From: Bacteroidales bacterium UBA3724
GTDB lineage: Bacteria > Bacteroidota > Bacteroidia > Bacteroidales > P3
Direction: 5' to 3'
DNA: 13,701 bases
NCBI GenBank assembly: GCA_002371315.1
Contig: DFHL01000124.1
Location: 9,416 to 23,116 of the forward strand
Of the stretch, positions 1 to 4,814 are shown in pieces (within the stretch, counting starts at the first letter, position 1; every line of letters begins with the position of its first letter). Both the position numbers and the translations under genes were made by a program. The notes below the pieces were generated by a model that was not told the origin of the DNA, did no database searches, and worked only from the letters and a program-made list of their open reading frames with translations.

Positions 1-739
1 CTGCAACATCATCCTGCTCAACAAGGCCTCGGAGGTCGAATCCGCCGAACTGGGCCGCATCCGCGAAATAATACGCGCCATACAGCCCAAGGCCGAAATC
101 ATCGACTGCGACTATTGCGATGTCGACTTCGACAAAATACTGAATACCCGTCTGTTCGACTTCGACCGCGTGGCCACGTCGGCCGCCTGGATCGACGCTA
201 TCGAGGGTCATCACGAGGATGAAGACGAAAACGAAGACGAAAACGAAGAACACGGGCATCATCATCACGAAGACGAAAACGAAGAACATCATCATCACGA
301 TGATGACGACGATGAGCACCATCACCACCATCATCATCACCATCACCACGACGACGAGGGCGAAGCCGAGGAATACGGCATTTCGACCTTTGTCTACTAT
401 CGTCGCGAACCAATGAATATCAGCCGCTTCGACGATTTTGTCGCCCGCCGTTGGCCCAAGGGCGTAATCCGCGCCAAGGGCATCTGCTGGTTCCTCTCCG
501 AACCCGACACCTGCTACCTCTTTGAGCAGGCCGGCAAGCAGGTATCGCTGCGCGACACAGGTCAGTGGTACGCCACGATGCCCGACGAGGAACTGCTTGA
601 CTTTATGCGCCGCAACCCCGACCTGCAGCGCGACTGGGACGACACCTACGGCGACCGTATGCAGAAGCTCGTCTTCATCGGTCAGCACCTCGACCGCGAC
701 GCCATCACCGCCGAACTCGACGCCTGCCTGTCAAGATAG
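1..739 (+). CDS. COG0523/CobW-type GTPase (metal chaperone), 3' part
   Basis: This is the 3' part of a G3E-family GTPase of the COG0523 (CobW/ZNG1/YciC-like) group, whose members deliver metals such as zinc to client proteins. The reading frame is open from base 2, so the first ATG at 170 is internal; the P-loop and CxCC metal motif would lie upstream of the window. 245 residues are visible. Near the start, ILLNKASEV fits the degenerate guanine-specificity motif (NKxD) of this family. About residues 68-120 form an extreme acidic/His loop (DEDENEDENEE, then an 11-His run) likely to bind metal. After it comes a CobW C-terminal domain (STFVYYRREPMNISRF, then KGICWFLSEPDTCYLFEQAG). The loop DNA contains GAAAAC/GAAGAC hexamers also found in non-coding repeats of this window. 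rsmG follows 79 bp downstream on the same strand. The family is clear; the metal served cannot be read from the sequence. Confidence 0.88.
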   Translation, partial: CNIILLNKASEVESAELGRIREIIRAIQPKAEIIDCDYCDVDFDKILNTRLFDFDRVATSAAWIDAIEGHHEDEDENEDENEEHGHHHHEDENEEHHHHDDDDDEHHHHHHHHHHHDDEGEAEEYGISTFVYYRREPMNISRFDDFVARRWPKGVIRAKGICWFLSEPDTCYLFEQAGKQVSLRDTGQWYATMPDEELLDFMRRNPDLQRDWDDTYGDRMQKLVFIGQHLDRDAITAELDACLSR

Positions 740-814
740 CGGAAAGCGGAAAGCGGAAAGCGAGGCTGGCGCGGCAGCCACTAACGCAATAACGCAATAA
801 CACACTAACACAAT
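739..814 (+). repeat. Junction repeat A: heptamer tract plus ACGCAATA tract
   Basis: The gap between the CobW-type gene and rsmG is almost entirely repeat. Three GCGGAAA heptamers run 739-759 and begin on the last base of the upstream stop codon. A short G/C-rich spacer follows, then CAGCCACTAACGCAATAACG (775-794) with two ACGCAATA octamers, then related ACACACTAACACAATC sequence up to the rsmG start at 819. The same 20-mer occurs on the opposite strand at 4287-4306, also between heptamers and a start codon. No promoter is evident, so the two genes are probably co-transcribed. Confidence 0.8.
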
Positions 815-818
815 CAAA

Positions 819-1445
819 ATGGACCTCATCCTCAAATATTTCCCCAACCTCACCGAGCGCCAGAAGGAGCAGTTTGCAGCCCTGCCGGCCCTGTACAACG
901 ATTGGAACTCGAAGATCAACGTCATCAGCCGCAAGGATATGGACAACTTTGTCGAGCACCACGTGCTGCATTCGCTGGCCATCGCCAAAGTGGTGCAGTT
1001 CAAGACGATGTGCGACATTATGGACCTCGGTACCGGCGGCGGCTTCCCGGGAATCCCGTTAGCGATAATGTTCCCCGACGCCAACTTCTACCTGTGCGAT
1101 TCCATCGGCAAGAAAATCAAGGTCGTCAAGGATGTCGCCGAGCAGCTGCAGCTGAAGAATGTCACTGCCGAGCAGATCCGTGCCGAGCAGGTGCAGCGCG
1201 ACTTCGACTTCATCGTGTCGCGTGCCGTCACCGACCTCAGCCAGTTCGCAGGGTGGGTGAAAGGGAAAATATCTGATATCCATTATCATAAACTGCGCAA
1301 CGGCATCATCTACCTCAAAGGCGGCGACCTCGACGCCGAGCTGGCACCCTTCCGCAAAAAGGTGCGTCTGTTCGACATCAGCGACTTCTTCGAAGAGCCC
1401 TATTTCGAAACAAAGAAGGTGATTTATTTGCCTATGGGCAAGTGA
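819..1445 (+). CDS. rsmG: 16S rRNA (guanine527-N7)-methyltransferase RsmG (GidB)
   Basis: RsmG uses S-adenosylmethionine to methylate N7 of G527 in 16S rRNA, in the cytoplasm; loss of it gives low-level streptomycin resistance in several bacteria. The 208 residues match the usual length. Family signatures visible are WNSKINVISRKD (29-40), HHVLHSLAI (47-55), the SAM-binding motif DLGTGGGFPGIPLA (69-82) and VSRAV (133-137). The ATG at 819 puts the conserved N-terminal helix at the expected position. The gene lies downstream of the CobW-type gene across a repeat-filled gap and is followed at once by three hairpins ending in an intrinsic terminator; the stop codon lies inside the first hairpin. 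Nothing appears broken. Confidence 0.96.
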   Translation: MDLILKYFPNLTERQKEQFAALPALYNDWNSKINVISRKDMDNFVEHHVLHSLAIAKVVQFKTMCDIMDLGTGGGFPGIPLAIMFPDANFYLCDSIGKKIKVVKDVAEQLQLKNVTAEQIRAEQVQRDFDFIVSRAVTDLSQFAGWVKGKISDIHYHKLRNGIIYLKGGDLDAELAPFRKKVRLFDISDFFEEPYFETKKVIYLPMGK

Positions 1446-1512
1446 CTTGTGAGGATTGAAACAAGTCGCTCCCGGCCACCTCTGCCGCTGGCCTTAGGGC
1501 TGAGCGCCAGAG
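1441..1512 (+). other. Two strong hairpins overlapping and following the rsmG stop
   Basis: Hairpin 1: AGTGACTTGT (1441-1450) pairs with ACAAGTCGCT (1461-1470), 10 bp with one G-U, and contains the rsmG stop codon. Hairpin 2: CTCTGCCGCT (1480-1489) pairs with AGCGCCAGAG (1503-1512), 9 of 10 bp, with GCC/GGC able to pair inside its loop. Both stand directly before the terminator hairpin at 1524-1549. They could be a structured rsmG 3' UTR, an mRNA-stability element or a 3'-UTR-derived small RNA. Function is unknown; the pairing is read directly from the sequence. Confidence 0.55.
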
Positions 1513-1523
1513 ACCTGAATAAA

Positions 1524-1555
1524 AGAGCTGCGAAACCAATCGCAGCTCTCTTTTT
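1524..1555 (+). terminator. Rho-independent terminator after rsmG
   Basis: A perfect 10-bp stem, AGAGCTGCGA (1524-1533) with TCGCAGCTCT (1540-1549), has a 6-nt loop and is followed by CTTTTT (1550-1555). This is a textbook intrinsic terminator closing the CobW-type gene/rsmG transcript. Confidence 0.92.
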
Positions 1556-1733
1556 ATATATTATACATTAAGTAAATGGTCAAAAATAACTTTCATTTTT
1601 TAACAGGAATTATCATAAATTGGCCAGGAATTAACCAGAAATTTATTTTTCTTTTAACAGCAATTAACAGCAATTTAACAGCAATTTAACAGCAATTTTT
1701 TTTTAGAACGTAAACGTCCGTGAATTGCCATAA
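1556..1733. repeat. AT-rich non-coding stretch with phased CAGNAATT repeats
   Basis: No gene is visible here. Copies of [AC]CAGNAATT begin at about 1602, 1624, 1635, 1656, 1666, 1677 and 1688, so the steps are close to one or two helical turns (10-11 or 21-22 bp). The last four are exact AACAGCAATT. The array runs into nine T residues (1696-1704). Phased AATT/T tracts are expected to bend DNA, so this may be an intrinsically curved segment or a set of protein sites. No DnaA box (TTWTNCACA) is seen. Confidence 0.6.
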
Positions 1734-2003
1734 ATGTCAAATAAATTTGACCAATTACTTATTTATATAATAGTTCTTTGCTTGGGGTGTGTCGCCGCCG
1801 CAAACCGAAGCGAAAAACAAAAAGGAGCGAGTGTTGCCCTATGGTTGCAATCCCGCCTGCAAGGCGACCTGACAAAATGTCAGTCCTACGAAACCCTAAC
1901 CAAAGACCTACCATCTTCTACCGTGGTAGAAGGTGGTAAGAACTTTGTAAGAATTTGGGTAGAATTTGATAAGAAGATGGTCCTGTTTTTGTGGTGGTTA
2001 TGA
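1734..2003 (+). CDS. Doubtful small ORF, 89 aa, N-terminal hydrophobic segment
   Basis: I do not recognise this 89-residue frame. Its first 22 residues (KFDQLLIYIIVLCLGCVAAA) resemble a signal peptide or membrane anchor, and a Cys at residue 19 gives a weak lipobox-like LCLGC. The rest, with no recognisable domain, is laid over a palindrome at 1868-1883, a long hairpin at 1909-1938 and imperfect GTAAGAA-TTTG repeats (1936-1970). That fits non-coding DNA better than a conserved protein. No promoter matching TAnnTTTG was found just upstream. It could be a remnant gene or a chance ORF; I lean to chance. Confidence 0.2.
   Translation: MSNKFDQLLIYIIVLCLGCVAAANRSEKQKGASVALWLQSRLQGDLTKCQSYETLTKDLPSSTVVEGGKNFVRIWVEFDKKMVLFLWWL
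1868..1883. repeat. Palindrome CCTGACAAAATGTCAG, also present at 2060-2075
   Basis: CTGACA-AAA-TGTCAG is a 6-bp inverted repeat. The same 16 bases occur in reverse complement at 2060-2075, inside the terminator hairpin of the minus-strand operon. This copy has no T-tract, so it is not a terminator itself. It may be a protein-binding palindrome or one end of a small repeat element. Confidence 0.5.
1909..1938. repeat. Long near-perfect palindrome
   Basis: TACCATCTTCTACC (1909-1922) pairs with GGTAGAAGGTGGTA (1925-1938), 14 bp with one G-U and a 2-nt centre. No T-tract follows. As DNA it could be an operator; as RNA it would need a slightly larger loop. Function unknown. Confidence 0.5.
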
Positions 2004-2050
2004 AGGGCGATTTTTGGGCGATTTTTCCGTTTTTGAAACTTTTTTTCGCA

Positions 2051-2080
2051 AAAAAAAACCTGACATTTTGTCAGGTTTTT
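2051..2080 (-). terminator. Intrinsic terminator of the cinA-DUF486-mannosidase operon
   Basis: A 12-bp stem has the core ACCTGACA/TGTCAGGT (2058-2065 with 2069-2076) extended by A-T pairs (2054-2057 with 2077-2080) and a TTT loop. On the minus strand it is followed by a run of T residues (A-run 2051-2058 on the plus strand), and it lies about 90 bp past the mannosidase stop. It may also work weakly on the plus strand (TTTTT at 2076-2080). Confidence 0.85.
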
Positions 2081-2082
2081 GG

Positions 2083-2171
2083 TTTTCGTTTTCCGTAGAC
2101 GATGCGCCTGCGTACCAGATTTCCGCTTTCCGTTTTCGTTTTCGTCTTCGTTTTCGTGCGAAGCTCCGCTT
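2083..2171 (-). repeat. Junction repeat B: hexamer/heptamer tract after mannosidase stop
   Basis: Directly after the mannosidase stop, on the minus strand, come a small imperfect palindrome (GCGGAGCTTCGC), four CGAAAA/CGAAGA hexamers (2133-2156) and two CGGAAAN heptamers (2120-2133); two more hexamers lie at 2083-2094. Bases 2147-2171 match an in-frame stretch inside the mannosidase (2527-2551) at 24 of 25 positions. Bases 2135-2157 match 23 consecutive bases in the CobW His-rich loop (225-247) in reverse complement. Confidence 0.8.
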
Positions 2172-4269
2172 ATTTGTACAGGTCGTTCAGTGTGCGGACG
2201 ACGACGCTTGTGGGGGTTGCGGTGGCGTCTTGGGGGATGCCGTAACCCAGCGTGTTGCCCATCTCGGCGGGGGCGGGGATGAAGCGGACGGTGATGTTTT
2301 GTCCCTTCTTGAGGTCGAAGAAGTTGCGGTCGAAGTGGCCGTTGCGGAAGGGACGCGGTTCGAGGCAGACGTCGTAGAGGTCGCTCAGGGCACGGATGGT
2401 CACGGTCAGTACGCCATCCTTAACATTCTGGTCTAACGTGTATTGCGCCTTGTCGTAGTGGCGGTCTTTGGGGTGGGTGGCATAGTACTGCTGCCATTCG
2501 TCCAAACCCCGTTCCCGGTATTCGTTTTCGTTTTCGTGCGAAGCCCCGCTTTCCGCTTCAAAAAGTGCCTTTGCGCGGTAGTGGAGCGCCTTCCAGTTGC
2601 CGTAGTAGTCGATTGAGGACCAGCTGGCTACGGGCCAACAGTCGTTGATTTGCCAGTAGAGCGTGCCGGCGCAGCGCGGGTCGGCGATGTGGCAGAGGAT
2701 GCCGTAGCCCGTGCCCCAGGCCTGGAGCAGCTGGCTGACGTAGGCGTAGTCCGCGAGCGACAGGGTGCGGCTGTCGAAGCCATAGTAGCGTTGCATTGCC
2801 TTGTCGATTATCTCGCGGCCGCGTGCGTGCTTCTGGTGGCCACGCAGGGTGGGAGAGTCGATGTTGAGCTGTTCGGCGGGGCAGTATTGCACGATGCTGG
2901 AAATCAGTGGGTAGCTTTGGAATCCGTATTCCGACATAAAGCGGCCGGTCTTTTCCTTGTACATTTCGAAAGGCAGTTCGCCCCACCATACGCCCCAGTA
3001 GTGGCTGTCGCCGTGGGTGGTGCATTCGGGATGGCCCCAGCCGTAGAGCGGCGAGGTGGTTATGTAGGGCCTGTGCATTGGGTCGCAGTCTTTTACGGCT
3101 CGCGCAAGGATGCTGGTCGAGCTGGTGTTGCTGGTCGTGTTGGGATAGCCGAAGATGGTGTCCATTGCCTTCTCCAGCCGGGCGCGCTGCTCGGGTGTCC
3201 AGTTGAATTGCCCTTGCCAGCCCCAGTCTTCCCAGCCGTTTTTCACCTCGTTGTTGCCGCACCAAAGCACGATGCAGGGGTGGCGGGCGATGCGGCTCAC
3301 CTGCTGGCGCGCCTCGCGGTCGATATTGTCCAGCATCTCCTCGTTGTCGGGATATGGTGTGCCTGCGAAAATGAAGTCCTGCCACACCATCAGCCCCAGC
3401 GAGTCGCAGAGGTCGTAGAAGTAGTCGTGCTCGTAGATGCCGCCGCCCCAGACGCGTATCATATTGAATCCGGCTTCTTTAGCCGAGCAGAGCAGGTAGC
3501 GGTAGCGGGCTTTCTGCGCCTGGTCGAGCACCGGGAAACTGTGTACGGGTATCCAGTTGGCGCCCTTGATGAAGATGGGCTTGCCGTCGCGGTAGAAGGC
3601 GAAACTCTGGCCGATGGAGTCGGGCTGCTGGCGGAACTCGACAGGACTGTTAGAGAGATTAGTATTGTTAGTGGTACTAATATTATTGGTATCATTAGTT
3701 ATATACACCTCTTTCCATATTCCGCAGGTTGGCAGCTTGGGGCCCCAGTCCCAGCCTTGCTGGTAGGGGGCTATGCGCGTGAAGGCGCGCCGGTCGGGCA
3801 GGGTGATGCCGTAAACGGATTGATTGTATTCGTCTTGGAGAGGGAAAAAGGTTATCTGTATGCGGTCGCAGTCTTCGGGCAACTCCATCGTGTTTTGAAC
3901 GAACATATTGTTCTCTGTCAGCACGTGTGACCCCTCGCCGTGATAGAGGTTGATAAGGCAATCGCCCGCAAGTCCTTCGAAAACAATCCAATGCTTTTTG
4001 CCTTTGGGCAGATTCAGGCTGCTGATGTCTACTTGATAGGTCCACATCTCGTCGGCAATCCAGCGGACGCTGTCCTCGTTGGTGGCGAGGTAGGGGTCGG
4101 GAATGAGGCCGTTGGCCGTCAGGTCGGTGTGGATGAATCCCGGCACGGAGGCGGGATACCACTTGTCCTGATACTTGAATTGCCAGTCGGTCAGGTATAT
4201 ACGGTCGGTCTTCTGTGTCGAGCAAGCGGCAAGCAGCAAAGAGGCGACGATAAATAATAATTTCTTCAT
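2170..4269 (-). CDS. GH2-family beta-mannosidase, lipoprotein, lacking a middle domain
   Basis: This is a glycoside hydrolase family 2 enzyme of the exo-beta-mannosidase type, which removes terminal beta-linked mannose. MKKLLFIVASLLLAAC is a lipoprotein signal with Cys16 lipidated; no acidic surface-export run follows it, so a periplasmic site is likely. Residues about 24-190 form the N-terminal beta domain (GWDWGPKLPTCGIW at 172-185). The catalytic barrel starts near 213 (FIKGANWIP, IRVWGGGIYEHD). The expected acid/base is Glu341 in WCGNNE and the nucleophile Glu447 in SEYGFQSYP. YWQINDCWPVASWS (538-551) is also family-typical. At 699 residues it is some 150 shorter than usual. The Ig-like domain expected between residues about 190 and 210 is replaced by an 18-residue Asn/Thr/Ser linker. 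Two other low-complexity insertions lie at 377-386 and 574-585. Catalytic residues are intact; activity is uncertain. It is last in the cinA-DUF486 operon. Confidence 0.9.
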   Translation of the reverse strand: MKKLLFIVASLLLAACSTQKTDRIYLTDWQFKYQDKWYPASVPGFIHTDLTANGLIPDPYLATNEDSVRWIADEMWTYQVDISSLNLPKGKKHWIVFEGLAGDCLINLYHGEGSHVLTENNMFVQNTMELPEDCDRIQITFFPLQDEYNQSVYGITLPDRRAFTRIAPYQQGWDWGPKLPTCGIWKEVYITNDTNNISTTNNTNLSNSPVEFRQQPDSIGQSFAFYRDGKPIFIKGANWIPVHSFPVLDQAQKARYRYLLCSAKEAGFNMIRVWGGGIYEHDYFYDLCDSLGLMVWQDFIFAGTPYPDNEEMLDNIDREARQQVSRIARHPCIVLWCGNNEVKNGWEDWGWQGQFNWTPEQRARLEKAMDTIFGYPNTTSNTSSTSILARAVKDCDPMHRPYITTSPLYGWGHPECTTHGDSHYWGVWWGELPFEMYKEKTGRFMSEYGFQSYPLISSIVQYCPAEQLNIDSPTLRGHQKHARGREIIDKAMQRYYGFDSRTLSLADYAYVSQLLQAWGTGYGILCHIADPRCAGTLYWQINDCWPVASWSSIDYYGNWKALHYRAKALFEAESGASHENENEYRERGLDEWQQYYATHPKDRHYDKAQYTLDQNVKDGVLTVTIRALSDLYDVCLEPRPFRNGHFDRNFFDLKKGQNITVRFIPAPAEMGNTLGYGIPQDATATPTSVVVRTLNDLYK
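2519..2556 (-). repeat. Hexamer/heptamer repeat inside the beta-mannosidase gene
   Basis: Three TTTTCG-type hexamers (2519-2536), the palindromic TGCGAAGCCCCGCTT (2537-2551) and one TTTCCGC heptamer (2550-2556) lie in frame and encode about SGASHENENEY, residues 574-584, between the barrel and the C-terminal beta domain. This is the same composite repeat found after the gene's stop codon (2120-2171). Confidence 0.75.
3646..3699 (-). repeat. AT-rich ACTAAY-type repeat encoding an Asn/Thr linker
   Basis: On the coding strand this stretch repeats ACTAAT/ACTAAC and AATA units and encodes NDTNNISTTNNTNLSNS with one flanking Thr. It is much more AT-rich than the rest of the gene and resembles the CACTAACGCAATA-type junction repeats. 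It occupies the place of the Ig-like domain of the mannosidase. Confidence 0.65.
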
Positions 4270-4286
4270 ATATGTTGAAATTAATA

Positions 4287-4341
4287 CGTTATTGCGTTAG
4301 TGGCTGACGCGGTATTCCGCTTTCCGCTTTCCGTTTTCCGC
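4287..4341 (-). repeat. Junction repeat C: heptamers plus the shared 20-mer
   Basis: Between the DUF486 gene and the mannosidase start lie four tandem GCGGAAA-type heptamers (ATTCCGC, TTTCCGC, TTTCCGT, TTTCCGC on the plus strand, 4314-4341), followed on the minus strand by CAGCCACTAACGCAATAACG (4287-4306). The order and orientation match the element before rsmG (739-814): upstream stop, heptamers, 20-mer, about 20 bp, start codon. Confidence 0.8.
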
Positions 4342-4350
4342 TTAGTAGGT

Positions 4351-4728
4351 CTATTCGTTTTTCCAGAAGGCGAAGACCACGGCCAGCAGGATGAAAGCGA
4401 AGCTTACGAGGTGGTTCCAGCGGATAGGTTCGCTCTTGAAGACAGTGGCGACGATGATGGTGAAGACCGTCAGCGAGATGCACTCGGCAAGGATTTTGAG
4501 CTGCATCAGCGAGAAGGGGCCGCCGTTGATCTGGCTGCCGATGCGGTTGGCGGGAATCATAAAACTGTACTCGAAGAAGGCCACGCCCCACGAGGTCAAT
4601 ATGATGAGTATCAGTGGCCAATCGCTGTTGACTTTCATTTCGGTCAGCTTCAGGTTGCCGTACCAGGCAAAGGTCATAAAGATGTTGCTGACTATTAGCA
4701 GAAGTATTGTTATCAGTCCTTTGGGCAT
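4351..4728 (-). CDS. DUF486 / DMT-family small membrane protein
   Basis: This 125-residue protein matches the DUF486 group, small relatives of the drug/metabolite transporter superfamily. Signs are the opening KGLITILLLIVSNIFMTFAWYG, the middle SWGVAFFEYSFMIPANRIGS and GGPFSLMQLKILAE, and RWNHLVSFAFILLAVVFAFW at the end. Four hydrophobic segments (about 4-23, 37-56, 76-95 and 104-122) suggest a four-helix inner-membrane protein that would work as an oligomer. The substrate is unknown for the family. It lies 86 bp downstream of cinA and 81 bp upstream of the mannosidase start, all on the minus strand, with repeat elements in both gaps. The start at 4728 fits the conserved N-terminus. Confidence 0.85.
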   Translation of the reverse strand: MPKGLITILLLIVSNIFMTFAWYGNLKLTEMKVNSDWPLILIILTSWGVAFFEYSFMIPANRIGSQINGGPFSLMQLKILAECISLTVFTIIVATVFKSEPIRWNHLVSFAFILLAVVFAFWKNE

Positions 4729-4751
4729 TTTTCTTTTATGGTTAAGTTAGC

Positions 4752-4800
4752 GGATTACAAATCCTTATATTAATGTGCGGCGGATTGCAAATCCGCCGCA
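4752..4800. repeat. REP-like pair of GGATT-NNN-AATCC palindromes
   Basis: In the cinA-DUF486 gap are two palindromes of the same sequence family: GGATT-ACA-AATCC (4752-4764) and a perfect 11-bp stem TGCGGCGGATT-GCA-AATCCGCCGCA (4776-4800). Each contains GCGGATT[AG]CAAATCC. Neither is followed by a T-tract on either strand. The paired palindrome layout resembles REP elements. On the cinA transcript they could form hairpins that protect or terminate the mRNA. The REP assignment is an inference. Confidence 0.6.
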
Positions 4801-4814
4801 TCACCGCCGCTTCG

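Noticed and set aside
219..416. Frame-shifted Lys/Thr-rich ORF (KTKTKTK) over the CobW loop.
   Set aside because: It is only the other reading of the GAAAAC/GAAGAC hexamers and ends in the middle of the conserved C-terminal domain.
170..739. A separate 189-residue His-rich protein starting at the ATG at 170.
   Set aside because: The frame is open upstream to the window edge with family-typical sequence (ILLNKASEV, AEIIDCDYCDVDFDKILNTRLFDFD), so the ATG is internal to a CobW-type gene.
1451..1462. GAGGATTGAAAC resembles the 3' end of many type I CRISPR repeats.
   Set aside because: There is a single copy and no spacer-repeat periodicity around it; the bases are better explained as the loop and arm of hairpin 1.
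2006..2030. Tandem GGGCGATTTTT copies just past the doubtful ORF.
   Set aside because: Only two copies, with no relation to a gene start or stop; too short to interpret.
1556..2169. Possible chromosomal origin, since rsmG/gidB lies beside oriC in many bacteria and this stretch is AT-rich with repeats.
   Set aside because: No DnaA box (TTWTNCACA or its complement) was found, and dnaA, gidA or other origin-linked genes are absent.
2650..3930. Plus-strand open frame of 426 codons opposite the beta-mannosidase.
   Set aside because: Antisense shadow; the mannosidase frame contains the signal peptide and catalytic motifs.
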